Shown: positions 9,882 through 19,802, numbered from the stretch's first letter. The stretch is 53,085 nucleotides of DNA from an uncultured Azospirillum sp. (GCF_946480385.1 NZ_CAMLJP010000032.1:1-53085), one strand, 5' to 3'. A program made the numbers and translations. The notes: generated from the letters alone by a model not told the origin.

Positions 9882-12394
9882 GCGTTCCCCCTGTAGCGGA
9901 CGGGTGCCAGCGCGTTCAGCGCATGGACCTCGCCGTTTGGCACCGGTCGCCCGGCCGACGCCATCCCGTCCGTAACCCCCGACCCAGCCCGCGGCCGCAG
10001 GCGGACCACCCGCTCGACGCCGGGCGGAAGATGGAACCATGCGTCTTGCGCCTGGAACCGCTCGTCCTCCACATGCACCGAACAGGCGAACCGCGCGGTG
10101 GCGATCCGCAACGCCCAGTCCTCCCCCCGCTCCTCCACCACCGCAGTCAAACCGAGATCGGACCGTGGCAGCGAGCGTCCCTTGGGGAAATAATGAGACT
10201 CGTCAATTGGTTCCGCGTCCCTTTCGGCCGACAGCAATTGCGCCGTCACCACATCGTGTGAGATAGGCCCAAACCGGTAGGCGTAAGTCGTGTCAAAAAA
10301 GCGGTCGGACAGCTCGGCGGCGGCCAGCGTCGCCGTTCCCCTGGCCGGCAGCATCACCGGCCGCTCCGCCTTCAGCACCGGAACCATTCCGTCCCGCCAA
10401 GCGGTCAGCCGCAGCAACGCCTCCACCGGTTGGGCGGTGTCGTTGACCAGATGCACCGCCAGCCCGTTGACGCCCTCATCGGTCAGGATCACCCGCAGCG
10501 GCCGGAAGGCGCGTTTCAGCGCGTGCCAGGCCGGCTTCGGCGTGCCGTCGGCGGCGACCACGCCCCAGCCGGCGCCCCAACCACCACCAGGCTGGGGATC
10601 ACGCCACTGCCAGACCAGCCCGCCGGCGCAGCTAGATCCGGGGCGCCGCCACTCGTCGAACACCGCCTGCATCACCTCTCCGGTCACCGCGCGCGACAGG
10701 CGGCGGTAGCGGTCGGGGTCCTCGTAGCGCAGACGGCGCGGGTCGACGGCATAGAGCGCCTCAAGGTAATGCTCCCGCACATCCTCGAAGTCCCAGGAGG
10801 CGCCGGGATCGCGCGGCACCCGCTCCTTCCAGCGGGGATGGTGGAGCGCCGGTACGCCCAGCGGATCGTCCTCCGGCAGATTGGCGAAGGCGAGGCATTC
10901 GCTGGCGAAGCGCACACCGGCCCGCCGGACATCCTCCAGCGGCTTCAGATAGGCGCCGACGCCGTAGTAATGGGTCACCCCGGCATTGGCGATGAAGGGC
11001 AGTGCCCCGCCGCTGGGGGAGTTGGCGACGCGGATCAGGTCGGGCCGGCGGGACGCCGCCTCCTCCGCGATCACGGCGGTCAGGGCCGGCTGGGTCCACG
11101 AGGCGCGGGGCAGCCCGAGCATGGCCGCCTGCTGCTCCATCTCGCTGCCGCCGCACAGCACCGCCAGCGACGGCGACGCCTGGGTGCGGTCGAGCAGCTG
11201 CGCGATCTCCGCCCGCACGCTGTCGAGGAAGGCGGCGTCGGTGGGATAATCGAAATTGGCGAACATGGCGTCCTGCCAGACCAGGATGCCCAGCTCGTCG
11301 CACAGCTCGAAGAAGGCGTCGCCCTCATACAGCATGGTGCCGCCGACGCGGACCATGTTGGCGCCGGCCTCCCGCATCAGGCGCAGTTCGGGCTCATAGG
11401 ACGCGCGGTCGGACGACAGCCCGACCAGATCGACGGGCACCCAGCAACCGCCGCGGCAGAACACGCGGACGCCGTTCACCAGGAGGGCGAAGCCGTTGCC
11501 GTCCTGACCACGGTCGACGGCCAGCGAGCGGAAGCCGACGCGGCCGAGATCGATTTCGGCCATGTGTCCTTGCGATCCGATGCGGGCGGTCACGCCGTGC
11601 AGCACCGGCTCGCCATGGGTGTGCGGCCACCAGGGCTCGACGCCCGGCAGGGTCAGGTCGGCGCTGAACCCATCGACGCCGTCGAAGGCGAGCGGCGCCG
11701 TCAGGCCGGCGACCTCCACCGTTCCCGTCGTACCGGCTGCCGCCCCCTCCACCGTCAGGCGCAACGACAGATGGCCGTCCCGCCCGTCATAGCCGCTGCG
11801 CAGATCGGCGCCGAGCACACGGCAAGGCCCGGTCTCCTCCACCAGCTCCACCGGGCGGAAGGGACCGACGGCGTGGATCGACGGGCACCAGCCGGGCATA
11901 TGGCCCAAGAGAGTGGTGCGGACGAAGCGCAGGCCCGCCGGCTCTGCCAGCTTGGGCCGCCAGCGGGCGCGGCCCTTCTTCGCCGCCAGCACCGGATGCA
12001 GGGCGTGGAAACGGATGGACAGCTCCGCCTCGCCGTTCAGCGTCACCGGCACCTCGTGGGCCAGATACATGCTGTCGGAGGTCAGGATGCGCTCGCCGTC
12101 CAACAGCACCTCGGCGATGGTGGCGAGGCCGTGGAAACGCAGGGTATGGGGGCCATGGCCGGTCAGGCGGGTGCGGTAGACGACATCCCTGTCATGGAGC
12201 GGAGCGGGATCGTCGGCCGACCACAGGCCGGCGACCTGGAGCGCCTGGGCGGCGGTGCCCGGCACCGGGGCCGGGATGCTCTCCGCCCCGTGATCCAATC
12301 TGCCGTCCGATCCGCCGGGTGCCGATAGGGTCAGAGTCCATCCCTGGTCCAGAAGGATCTGCCGGCGTCCGGTGACGGATCGGATACGGGCCAT
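9878..12394 (-). CDS. Glycoside hydrolase family 2 protein, beta-mannosidase-like
   Basis: The 838-residue protein has the GH2 order: jelly-roll sugar-binding domain (WTLTLSAPGG ... VPGTAAQAL, DVVYRTRL, LRFHGLATIAEVLLDG), an immunoglobulin-like sandwich (around 180-290), then a TIM barrel beginning NGVRVFCRGGCWVPVD and MREAGANMVRVGGTM. Candidate catalytic residues are Glu418 in LCGGSEMEQ (acid/base position) and Glu499 in FASECLAF (nucleophile position). The residue before the acid/base Glu is Ser, whereas Asn is the rule in this clan, so activity or substrate may differ. No secretion signal is seen, which points to a cytosolic enzyme. Start: ATG 12394, with a GTG at 12400 directly after the upstream stop as the alternative. 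Its stop overlaps the hydrolase start by four bases. Confidence 0.8.
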   Translation of the reverse strand: MARIRSVTGRRQILLDQGWTLTLSAPGGSDGRLDHGAESIPAPVPGTAAQALQVAGLWSADDPAPLHDRDVVYRTRLTGHGPHTLRFHGLATIAEVLLDGERILTSDSMYLAHEVPVTLNGEAELSIRFHALHPVLAAKKGRARWRPKLAEPAGLRFVRTTLLGHMPGWCPSIHAVGPFRPVELVEETGPCRVLGADLRSGYDGRDGHLSLRLTVEGAAAGTTGTVEVAGLTAPLAFDGVDGFSADLTLPGVEPWWPHTHGEPVLHGVTARIGSQGHMAEIDLGRVGFRSLAVDRGQDGNGFALLVNGVRVFCRGGCWVPVDLVGLSSDRASYEPELRLMREAGANMVRVGGTMLYEGDAFFELCDELGILVWQDAMFANFDYPTDAAFLDSVRAEIAQLLDRTQASPSLAVLCGGSEMEQQAAMLGLPRASWTQPALTAVIAEEAASRRPDLIRVANSPSGGALPFIANAGVTHYYGVGAYLKPLEDVRRAGVRFASECLAFANLPEDDPLGVPALHHPRWKERVPRDPGASWDFEDVREHYLEALYAVDPRRLRYEDPDRYRRLSRAVTGEVMQAVFDEWRRPGSSCAGGLVWQWRDPQPGGGWGAGWGVVAADGTPKPAWHALKRAFRPLRVILTDEGVNGLAVHLVNDTAQPVEALLRLTAWRDGMVPVLKAERPVMLPARGTATLAAAELSDRFFDTTYAYRFGPISHDVVTAQLLSAERDAEPIDESHYFPKGRSLPRSDLGLTAVVEERGEDWALRIATARFACSVHVEDERFQAQDAWFHLPPGVERVVRLRPRAGSGVTDGMASAGRPVPNGEVHALNALAPVRYRGNA

Positions 12395-12400
12395 CGCCAC

Positions 12401-13360
12401 TCACCCGTATCGCCGGGCCAGACTGCCCATGACGGTGTCGTAGCCCCGTTCCAACCGGTCGAAGCTGTCGGTCAGGTCGGGTGCCTTGCGCCGGGCCACG
12501 GTGCGGGCCAGCTGGAACTGCATCGCCTTGGCGCCCTCGGCGATGGATTGGCAGGCCTCCACCGCGTCGGCCGGGCCGTCGAGCCAGCGGACATGGGCGC
12601 CCAGCAGCTCGAAATTGGCGCCGAGCTGACGCAGCAGATTGAAGGCGTAGAGGTGGAAATACTCCATCGGCCGACTCAGCAGCCGGTAGAGATGCTCCGG
12701 GAAGGCGGCACGATAGGCTGTCACCGGATTGCCGGCCGGACGGCGGGCGAGGTGGCGGCGCATCAGGTCGAGCGAGGCGGTGACCAGCGCTCCACCCTCC
12801 AGCGGCGGCGTGCCCGGCTTCACGAACTCGACATAGGGGAAGAGCGGACCGGCCGCCGCCGCGGCGACGCCCTCGTAATCGGCGCCCTCCAGCCGGTAGA
12901 AGCCGGCATTGTGGAAGTAATCCATGGTCCGGGCATCCGGATCGATGCGGACGATGCCGACCGTCGTCTTCACATGGGTGGTGCCATAGGACGTGCCGCG
13001 GGTGTCCGGCAGATGGAAGCCGTCGACCTCCACCAGCACCAGACCGCCGTCAGCCTTCCGCTTCAACTGCTCCGCCACATGGGCTTCGACGCTGTCGTAG
13101 ATCGCCAGTTCCTGCACGCGCAGGCCGTACAGCGTCTCCAGATCCTCCAGCGGCACCTTGAAGAAGGTGAACTGGTCGCCTTCGAAATCCTGGGTGACGG
13201 TGAAGCCCAGCATCGCCCGCGGTTCCAACCCGCGGGCGTGCAGCGCCTCGATCCACAGATCGACGTAGCAGTTGGTCTCCGGCCAAATCCGTTCCCCCTG
13301 GTGCAGGGGATGGCGGTCGTAGCCGTCGGGCCGATGCGGAGTCCACATGCTGGCGGTCAC
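12401..13360 (-). CDS. DUF1839 family protein
   Basis: The protein (319 residues from GTG 13360, or 315 from ATG 13348) resembles DUF1839 proteins, which are typically encoded next to amino acid:[carrier protein] ligases. Visible conserved stretches are [59 protein letters not shown] and [22 protein letters not shown]. It has no membrane segment or signal peptide. The GTG was preferred because it overlaps the ligase stop as GTGA, like other junctions in this operon. The function is unknown; acting on the aminoacyl group held by the carrier protein (transfer or modification) is an inference from gene order only. Confidence 0.7.
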   Translation of the reverse strand: MTASMWTPHRPDGYDRHPLHQGERIWPETNCYVDLWIEALHARGLEPRAMLGFTVTQDFEGDQFTFFKVPLEDLETLYGLRVQELAIYDSVEAHVAEQLKRKADGGLVLVEVDGFHLPDTRGTSYGTTHVKTTVGIVRIDPDARTMDYFHNAGFYRLEGADYEGVAAAAAGPLFPYVEFVKPGTPPLEGGALVTASLDLMRRHLARRPAGNPVTAYRAAFPEHLYRLLSRPMEYFHLYAFNLLRQLGANFELLGAHVRWLDGPADAVEACQSIAEGAKAMQFQLARTVARRKAPDLTDSFDRLERGYDTVMGSLARRYG

Positions 13361-14283
13361 CCCCACAGGACCTTGCGGACCGAGGCCGGCCACTGCGCGG
13401 TGTCGAAGCCGTGGTGGCGGAACAGCGCCAGCGCCACGCGCTCCATGCCGAAGCCGACGCAGGCGGTATGGGCGACGCCGCCGTCGGCGGTGTGGATGTC
13501 CCACAGATGGCCGAAATGGTCCTGGTGGTAGTTGAAGCTGAGGCAGGCGGTCGGCTTCTCAGCGCTGGTGATCGGGATCAGCAGCTCGAACTTCAGCTTC
13601 TGCTCGCGCTGGCTGTTCGACAGCATGGCCCCGGCCCGGCCGAAGAAGGGATCGTTGGCGACATCGACGTCCAGCGGCACCTCCAGCGACCCCATCATCT
13701 CGCGCCCGCGCTCCAGCCACAGCTCGCGGAACTCAACGACCTGATCGGGGGTGCCGATGCGGATGTACTCGCGCATGCGGAACAGCTGCATGCGGGCGGG
13801 GTCGATCGACGGTTCGCGCCGGAAGCAGTAGGAGAAGACGTCGATCAGCTTGCCGTCACCGGGCAGCGCGCCGCGTTGGGCGATGGTCGGATAGACCGGG
13901 TAGCAGGCGGCCGGCGTCATCACCACGTCGGTCACGACCTGATCCTCGGTCCAGTCCTGCCCCTCCTCCAGCCGGCGCAGCAGGGTGCGGTGCGCCTTCT
14001 CGTCGCCGCCGAAGGCGTGAATGGTGCCGGCCAGATGGGGAAAGCTTTTCAGATACTCGCTTTCCTCGAAATACTGGCGGTTCAGGGCCGGCGGGAAGCG
14101 CATGACCTCCGCCCCGTCCTGCCCGCCCCAGCGGGTGACCAGGGCGTCGAAACGCTCAACCACATCCTCGAAGACGCCGCTGCGGCCATAGAGGCCATCC
14201 ACCCCGGTGGGGATCAGCAGCCCGGACTCCACCAGCTCGTCGCGATAGGCGGCCTGCGCCGCGGTGATGTCGACCATGTTCAT
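13357..14283 (-). CDS. Amino acid:[carrier protein] ligase (class II aminoacyl-tRNA synthetase homologue)
   Basis: The 308-residue protein is a shortened relative of the catalytic core of atypical seryl-tRNA synthetase, lacking any tRNA-binding arm. Class II motif 2 is [24 protein letters not shown] (residues 150-173, in overlapping parts) and motif 3 is [12 protein letters not shown] (277-288). Cys127, Glu172 and Cys275 sit where the family binds zinc. Characterised homologues from Bradyrhizobium and Agrobacterium activate glycine or alanine with ATP and load it on the phosphopantetheine of a small carrier protein instead of tRNA. A matching carrier-protein gene lies two genes upstream. The start ATG 14283 overlaps the stop of the dehydrogenase gene (ATGA); a second ATG at 14277 is possible. 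Which amino acid is used cannot be read from the sequence with certainty. Confidence 0.88.
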   Translation of the reverse strand: MNMVDITAAQAAYRDELVESGLLIPTGVDGLYGRSGVFEDVVERFDALVTRWGGQDGAEVMRFPPALNRQYFEESEYLKSFPHLAGTIHAFGGDEKAHRTLLRRLEEGQDWTEDQVVTDVVMTPAACYPVYPTIAQRGALPGDGKLIDVFSYCFRREPSIDPARMQLFRMREYIRIGTPDQVVEFRELWLERGREMMGSLEVPLDVDVANDPFFGRAGAMLSNSQREQKLKFELLIPITSAEKPTACLSFNYHQDHFGHLWDIHTADGGVAHTACVGFGMERVALALFRHHGFDTAQWPASVRKVLWG

Positions 14284-15488
14284 TCGAAGGGCCCCAACCC
14301 GTCCCGCTGGACGAGAAGCTGAGTGGCGACATGCGACATGATGCGGTCGTTGCCGATCATGAGCGCGGCGGAATGGGCGTCGCGCAGGTGGCGACCCAGG
14401 CTGTAGGGGGTGTCGTTGCGGTAGCCGGCCAGACCGCAGGTGCGGATCGCCGCCTCCACCACCTCGCGCACCAGTTCGGAGGTGGTGACCTTCAGCGTGC
14501 TCATCGCCGTGGCGAAGGACAGGCTTGTCAACTGCTCCGGCGAGCCGCAGGCCATCTCGTACTGGCGGATGGCGGCGATGACGACTGCCTTCATCTGCTG
14601 AAGCTTGGCCGTCGCCTCCGCCAGCCGCACGGCCGAGGCCGGGGTGGTGCCGGGCTTGCGCTTGGCCTCCGAGCGGACGAAGGCACGGGCGCGGCTGACC
14701 GCGTCGGCGGCGATGCCGAGCCAGGTGCTGCTCCACAGGATGTGGGTGACCGGCAGCATGGTCTGGGCCGACAGGTCGGCATAGGGCAAGGGCAGGATCT
14801 GGTCGATGACGCCCGCCGCCTCCAGCCGGTAGCCGTCGGAGCAGGTGCCGCGCATGCCCATGGCGTCCCACAGCGAGGTCTTCTCCAGCCGGTAATCGTC
14901 CTTGGTCACCACCACCAGCACCTGATCCGACGACGGCGCGTCGGGGTTGCGGCGCGCGGTGACCAGGATCACGTCCGACTGGTCGCCGTAGGAGATGACC
15001 GACGCGTTCTTCGCCAGGGTGAAGCGGTCGCCGTCAGCCTGAACGGCGCAGACGCTGTTGCGGATGTCGCCGCCGGTCTCCTTCTCGGTCGTGGCGGAGC
15101 CGAGGAGGAGCTGGTCTGCGGCGAGGCGCGCCATCAGGTCGCGGTGCCAGCCGTTGTCGCCATGGTTGACCAGACAGGCGACCTGGATCTGGTGCATGGC
15201 ATAGATCATGCCGGTGGCGGCGCAGCCGCGGGCCAGCGCGTGGCAGGCCGCCGCCACGTCGAACAGCGAGGCGCCGGTGCCGCCGAGCTCCGCCGGGACC
15301 ATGACGCCCAGCAGGCCTTGCTCGCGCAGGGCGTCGAAGGCCTCGGTGGGGAAGCGGCCGTCGCTGTCGACGGCATCGGCATGGCGCGCGGCGATCTCGG
15401 CACCGACGGCGCGCGCACGGGCCGCGACATTGACCTGAGCGGGGGCTTGCGCCCGCTCGGCCAGGGCGGCGGCCGCGGCGGCGTTCAC
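14280..15488 (-). CDS. Acyl-CoA dehydrogenase family flavoprotein, probably acting on the carrier protein
   Basis: The 402-residue protein has the ACAD fold: N-terminal helical domain ([25 protein letters not shown]), middle beta domain ([35 protein letters not shown]), and C-terminal helical FAD domain ([30 protein letters not shown], in part). The usual catalytic Glu of the YEGT segment is replaced: [13 protein letters not shown] aligns with RDAKIYQIYEGT, with Ile at the Glu position. The alternative helix-G Glu is not apparent either. The enzyme may therefore oxidise an aminoacyl thioester by another route or act as a flavin oxidase or monooxygenase. The GTG start at 15488 overlaps the carrier-protein stop (GTGA), and its stop overlaps the ligase start, so expression is coupled. 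Confidence 0.85.
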   Translation of the reverse strand: MNAAAAAALAERAQAPAQVNVAARARAVGAEIAARHADAVDSDGRFPTEAFDALREQGLLGVMVPAELGGTGASLFDVAAACHALARGCAATGMIYAMHQIQVACLVNHGDNGWHRDLMARLAADQLLLGSATTEKETGGDIRNSVCAVQADGDRFTLAKNASVISYGDQSDVILVTARRNPDAPSSDQVLVVVTKDDYRLEKTSLWDAMGMRGTCSDGYRLEAAGVIDQILPLPYADLSAQTMLPVTHILWSSTWLGIAADAVSRARAFVRSEAKRKPGTTPASAVRLAEATAKLQQMKAVVIAAIRQYEMACGSPEQLTSLSFATAMSTLKVTTSELVREVVEAAIRTCGLAGYRNDTPYSLGRHLRDAHSAALMIGNDRIMSHVATQLLVQRDGLGPFE

Positions 15489-15790
15489 GCCTCGCCCCCG
15501 TCGACCAGACCGCGCACCGCGTCGCGGATCGCGGCGATGCTCTCGAAGGTGCGACGGTTCAGCAGCTTTTCCGGAAACTCGACGTCGAACTGCTCCTCAA
15601 GCCCCAGCATCAGGCCGACGCAGCCGTGCGAGGTGAGGCCGGCGGAATAGAGGTCGTCGTCGATGGCGAGGGTGCCGGCATCGACCGCCAGCCCACCGCA
15701 CTCCGCGAGGACGGAACGGATGCCGGCGACCATACCGTCGTCGCTCCCTCCGGTTGCGGATGGGGGAAGCCCGGCGGTCCCAACGGTCAT
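15485..15790 (-). CDS. Acyl/aminoacyl carrier protein
   Basis: This 101-residue protein has one phosphopantetheine carrier domain (residues about 20-95). The attachment site is Ser54 in LYSAGLTSHGCVGLMLGLEE, so the common DSL motif reads TSH here, as in carrier proteins paired with amino acid ligases. The segment FDVEFPEKLLNRRTFESIAAI is typical of these partners. It is the first gene of a six-gene operon and is the likely acceptor of the amino acid activated by the ligase. The ATG at 15790 has GAGGG at good spacing; an in-frame ATG at 15841, with AAGGGA upstream, would give 118 residues and is also possible. It needs a 4'-phosphopantetheinyl transferase encoded elsewhere. Confidence 0.85.
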   Translation of the reverse strand: MTVGTAGLPPSATGGSDDGMVAGIRSVLAECGGLAVDAGTLAIDDDLYSAGLTSHGCVGLMLGLEEQFDVEFPEKLLNRRTFESIAAIRDAVRGLVDGGEA

Positions 15791-16338
15791 GGAGCCCTCA
15801 AAGGACGGATTGGCGAAAGGCTGGCTGGCATCCTGCGGCATTCTCGAAATCCCTTGGGTAACGTGCTGATCCCAAGCTAGCCACGCCACCCCGGTGCTTC
15901 CACTCGGCATCGGTATGGCCGTCCCGCTATCCAAGTGATCGGCATTTCACCGGTGGGGGTAAGCACACGGATAGGGTCGGTCGATGGCCGGGATGCCTTT
16001 CGTGCTGCCCGCTATGGCCATGATCCACGCGCATAGGCCTGGGCTTGGCAGTTCGGAAGCGGGTTACGGACTTTCCCGCCGAAGAAATTTTCACACCGGC
16101 AATGGGTAGGATTTCCGCATATCGGAAGGTCTATGACTATCTTTTCGAGTTAGCGGAAAAGAGATTGACGGCTGCTCACCGCCGCGAAAATCATGCAAGG
16201 GGTGGTGTGGCCGATGGTCGCAAGTACATCTTGGAGCTTGCAGTTCCATGATTGCGCACAATGCGGACTTGCGGCCGGCAGCGACCATATCCGCCCTCAC
16301 CTGCTCTCCCATACCTGCTCCCTGGGGAAACCGACGCC
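15791..16338. other. Divergent intergenic region between carrier-protein operon and chemoreceptor
   Basis: About 550 bases with a visibly lower GC content than the flanking genes, especially 16040-16200. It must contain promoters for both directions. Short open frames exist, such as a TTG-started one from 16045 to 16251, but they lack ribosome sites and coding character. I see no firm promoter, operator or RNA gene in it. Confidence 0.4.
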
Positions 16339-18966
16339 ATGACCACTGCCGCACCCGCCGTCCCACAGTCCGGGGTTGCCGAAACCGGGCGCCGTCTCGG
16401 CGTGCGGGCCAAGCTGATGCTGTCCTTTGCCGGCATGGCGGCGATGACGGTGGCGGCCAGTGCCGTCGGCCTGATGTCCTTCTCCGCGGTGGAGCGGCCA
16501 ATGGCGCAGATCGCCGACACCAGCCTGCCGGAGATGGAGCTGGCGACCCGGCTGGCCGGTGAAAGCGGCGCCATCGCCTCGGCCGCCCCCATGCTGGACG
16601 GCGCCGCCAGCCAGGAGGAGCGGGAGCGCATCCGGACCGAGGCCAAGGAACGCGCCCGCGGCTTCCTGTCGCTGGTCGACGAGCTGGCCGGGCGCCGTCC
16701 GCAGGACCCGCTGCTGACCGAGGTTCGCGAGACCGGCAACGCGCTGATCGCCACGCTGGACGGCATCAACGACGGCGTGGCGCGGCGCCTGTCCCTGCAT
16801 GACCGGCGCGAGGCCGCGTCCACCCGGCTGGCCCAGACCTATGACGGCTTCCTCAAGACGCTGGCGCCGCTGGTCGATGGCGCCGGGGAGGCCTTGCAGC
16901 AGAAGGGCATGGCGCTGGACGGCGGCACCGACCGCGACATGGGGACTCTGTCGGACGCCGTGCGGTCGATGATCGCGCTCTACGACCTGCGCAGCGGCAT
17001 CGCCGGCGCGCTGGACGCCATGAACCGCTCCGGCACGGCGCAGGACGCCAAGACCATCGGCGAGTTGCAGCAATCCTATCTGGAGGCGTCGTCGCAGGTG
17101 ACGGCCACGCTCGGCACGCTGGGCGATCGCCTGCCCCCCGACAGCGCCGGCAGGATCGATGCGCTGTTCCTGTTCGGCTATGGCAAGGACAATGTCTTCG
17201 ACCTGCGCCGCGCCGCCCTGGATGGCACCGAGAACAGCAGCGGGACCGTGGACCGCCGGCTGGCCGAGCGGCTGACCGCCGCCAGGACGCAGGCCGCCCA
17301 GTTGCTCGACGGGCTGAAGGCGCCGCTGCGCAAGGTGCAGAGCGACATCAAGCGCGCCAACTTCGACATCCGCTCGCAGGTGCAGGGGGCCATTCAGGAC
17401 CTGCTCGGCAGCGGGTTGGAGCGCTTCCGCACCAATCTGGAGCTGTCGACCTACGGCACCGCCCTGACCGGCGCTCTGAACGAGGCGGCGCAGGCCCCCG
17501 ACGCCGCCCGCCTGGATCTTCTGGAGAAGCGCTTCAGCGCCGCGTCCTCCGCGCTGTATGAACGTGTCGGCACCCTGCGCGGCCAGTCCGGCGACAATGC
17601 CGCCGGCACCGAGGTGCTGGCGGCGCTGGTGAAGGCGCTGATCGGCTTCGGCCGCGGTGAGGAAGGGGTGATCGCGCTCCGCCGCGCCGAACTGGCGGCG
17701 GCGGCCGACACCGAGCGGATGCTGGCCGAGAACCGGCAGCTGGCCCAGCGCTTCGCCGCCACCGTCGACCGCGAAATCGCCGCGATGCGGGACCAGGCGA
17801 AGGCGGCGGTCACCGGCACCGAGGGCACCATCGCCGCCGGCCGCCACATGCTGATCCTGTTCGCCGTCGGCAGCCTGATCGGCGCCGCGCTGCTGGCCTG
17901 GCTGGTGGTCGGCCGCCACATCGTCGCCCGGCTGAGCGCGCTGTCCGACGCCATGCGGGAGATCGCCGAGGGCCGGCTGGATGCGCCGATCCCCGCCGCC
18001 GGGGCCGACGAGATCGGCGACATGACCCGCGCCCTGATGGTCTTCCGCGACACCGCCAACGAAGCGAATGCCGCCAATGCGCGGGCGGAGGCTGAACGCG
18101 GCCGGGCCGCCGGCGAGCGCCGCCGCGCCATGGTCGAGATGGCCGGGAATTTCGAGAGCAGCGTGCGCGGCGTGCTGGACCGGGTGGCGCAGGCCGCCGG
18201 CGAGATGCAGGACATGGCCGAACGCATGACCCGCAGCGCCGACCTGACCGCCGGGGAGGCGACGACCGCCGCCGGCAGCTCGCAGCAGGCAGAGGGCAAC
18301 GTCAAGGCGGTGGCCGCCGCGACGGAGGAGCTGTCGGCCTCGATCCAGGAGATCGGCACCCAGGTCCATGCCTCCAGCCAAATCGCCCGCAAGGCGGCGG
18401 ACGAGGCCGAGCGCACCGACCGCACGGTGGAAGGGCTGGCCCAGACCGCCGGCCGCATCGGCGAGGTGGTCGGGCTGATCCAGTCCATCGCCGGCCAGAC
18501 CAACCTGCTGGCGCTGAACGCGACGATCGAGGCGGCCCGCGCCGGGGAGGCCGGAAAGGGCTTCGCCGTGGTGGCGAGCGAGGTGAAGGGCCTCGCCACC
18601 CAGACCGCCAAGGCGACGGAGGACATCTCCGCCCAGATCGCCGCCATGCAGTCGGTGACGCAGGAGGCGGTGGACGCCATCCGCTCCATCGCCGGCACCA
18701 TCCGCGAGGTGAACGAGATCGCCGCCACCATCGCCGCCGCAGTGGAGCAGCAGAGCGCCGCCACCCGCGAGATCGCCCGCAATGTCGGCGAGGCGGCGGA
18801 CAGCACCCAGCATGTGCGCGGCAACATCGACAGCGTCGCCGACGCGGCGCGCGAGTCGGGGGAGTCGGCCAACCGCGTGCTGTCGGCCTCCTCCACCGTG
18901 CAGGAGCAGCTGCGGACGCTGGCCGGTCAGGTCGACGGGCTGGTGGAGGAGATGCGGGCGGCCTGA
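16339..18966 (+). CDS. Methyl-accepting chemotaxis protein
   Basis: The 875-residue receptor has an N-terminal membrane helix (about residues 22-50, [22 protein letters not shown]), a large helical periplasmic sensor region of about 450 residues, a second membrane helix (504-527, [19 protein letters not shown]), a HAMP domain (about 528-585) and a cytoplasmic signalling hairpin. The hairpin tip is the invariant [20 protein letters not shown] followed by [14 protein letters not shown] (about 713-752). It passes ligand signals to CheA/CheW; the ligand is unknown. No C-terminal CheR-docking pentapeptide is present; the protein ends LVEEMRAA. The ATG at 16339 follows GGGGAAA; a longer frame from 16252 lacks support. 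It is divergent from the carrier-protein operon, and a link in function is not shown. Confidence 0.93.
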   Translation: MTTAAPAVPQSGVAETGRRLGVRAKLMLSFAGMAAMTVAASAVGLMSFSAVERPMAQIADTSLPEMELATRLAGESGAIASAAPMLDGAASQEERERIRTEAKERARGFLSLVDELAGRRPQDPLLTEVRETGNALIATLDGINDGVARRLSLHDRREAASTRLAQTYDGFLKTLAPLVDGAGEALQQKGMALDGGTDRDMGTLSDAVRSMIALYDLRSGIAGALDAMNRSGTAQDAKTIGELQQSYLEASSQVTATLGTLGDRLPPDSAGRIDALFLFGYGKDNVFDLRRAALDGTENSSGTVDRRLAERLTAARTQAAQLLDGLKAPLRKVQSDIKRANFDIRSQVQGAIQDLLGSGLERFRTNLELSTYGTALTGALNEAAQAPDAARLDLLEKRFSAASSALYERVGTLRGQSGDNAAGTEVLAALVKALIGFGRGEEGVIALRRAELAAAADTERMLAENRQLAQRFAATVDREIAAMRDQAKAAVTGTEGTIAAGRHMLILFAVGSLIGAALLAWLVVGRHIVARLSALSDAMREIAEGRLDAPIPAAGADEIGDMTRALMVFRDTANEANAANARAEAERGRAAGERRRAMVEMAGNFESSVRGVLDRVAQAAGEMQDMAERMTRSADLTAGEATTAAGSSQQAEGNVKAVAAATEELSASIQEIGTQVHASSQIARKAADEAERTDRTVEGLAQTAGRIGEVVGLIQSIAGQTNLLALNATIEAARAGEAGKGFAVVASEVKGLATQTAKATEDISAQIAAMQSVTQEAVDAIRSIAGTIREVNEIAATIAAAVEQQSAATREIARNVGEAADSTQHVRGNIDSVADAARESGESANRVLSASSTVQEQLRTLAGQVDGLVEEMRAA

Positions 18967-18993
18967 GGACGGCTTACCGTTTAAGGCGGTGGG

Positions 18994-19707
18994 CTACGGC
19001 CCGTCCGCCAGTTCCCGCAGGGCGGTCACGTCGCAGCGGAAGCGGTTGGGCCGCAGCTCGTCCAGCAGGCCCTGCCGCTTCAGTTCGGCGACGACGCGGC
19101 TGGCGGTCTCGGTGGTGATGCCCAGCACGGCGCCGACATCCTCCCGCCCGAAGAAGTCGCATTCGCTCTGGTCGTCGACCAGGGTCAGGAACAGCCGGGC
19201 GACCCGCGCCCTGGCGCTGCCGGTGCCGAGTTCGACCAGAAAGGCGTCGGCCCGCTCCACCGCCTGATGCCAGCGCCGCATCAACTGCTGGTGCAGATGC
19301 TGCGTCTCCTCCGACAGTCGCTGGATCACGGCGCGGGGGATGCGGCAGGTCAGGACGGGGTGAATGGCGATGGCGGTGTGGCGGTAGGGCTCGCCCAGCG
19401 CCGCCTCCAGCCCGGCGGTGTCGCCGGTGCGCAGCAGCCGGACGATGCGCTGGCCGCCGTTGGGGAGATACTGCACCAGCTTCACCAGCCCGCCGCGCAC
19501 GGTGAAGAGCGCCGCCGGCTCGTCGCCGACATGGTAGAGCGCCGCCCCCGGCGCCACCGTCATCTCATCGATCGGCAGATGGATCAGGTTGAAATCGGAT
19601 TCGGTCAGATCGGCGAACAGCGCCGATTCCCGGATGCCGCACCCCCGGCAGTTCGCCAGCCCCCGCCATGCCGCGTTGATGCTGGTCTTCTTCACGCTCA
19701 TGTCCAT
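18994..19707 (-). CDS. CRP/FNR family transcriptional regulator, FNR-like
   Basis: The 237-residue protein has an N-terminal cysteine region, a cyclic-nucleotide-type sensor barrel (about 35-125), a dimer helix and a C-terminal winged helix. The recognition helix TTETASRVVAELK carries the E--SR pattern that reads FNR boxes (TTGAT-N4-ATCAA). Cys20, Cys23 and Cys121 match three of the four iron-sulfur ligands of E. coli FNR, but the position of Cys29 is Ala, so a normal 4Fe-4S cluster needs another ligand or may not form. It probably controls oxygen-dependent or nitrogen-oxide-dependent genes. Start ATG 19707 or 19701; no strong ribosome site is seen for either. It lies convergent with the chemoreceptor and is encoded alone. 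Confidence 0.85.
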   Translation of the reverse strand: MDMSVKKTSINAAWRGLANCRGCGIRESALFADLTESDFNLIHLPIDEMTVAPGAALYHVGDEPAALFTVRGGLVKLVQYLPNGGQRIVRLLRTGDTAGLEAALGEPYRHTAIAIHPVLTCRIPRAVIQRLSEETQHLHQQLMRRWHQAVERADAFLVELGTGSARARVARLFLTLVDDQSECDFFGREDVGAVLGITTETASRVVAELKRQGLLDELRPNRFRCDVTALRELADGP

Positions 19708-19802
19708 GGTTGTGCGGGCGGCGATGCTGTGGGTACGAACGGTGTCCGCCGCGCAGTGTGGCAGCTTTTTGGATGGGTTCCAAGTTTCCGGAAAAGAAAG
19801 GG

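Noticed and set aside
13357..14283. Reading the ligase as a second seryl-tRNA synthetase
   Set aside because: The protein has no tRNA-binding arm, is too short, and lies in an operon with a matching carrier protein.
16045..16251. A 68-codon open frame before the chemoreceptor
   Set aside because: TTG start, no ribosome site, no recognisable sequence, and it sits in a lower-GC promoter region.
16297..18813. An 838-residue open frame on the minus strand opposite the chemoreceptor
   Set aside because: Low-complexity Gly/Gln/His translation typical of antisense frames in GC-rich DNA; the plus strand is a full chemoreceptor.
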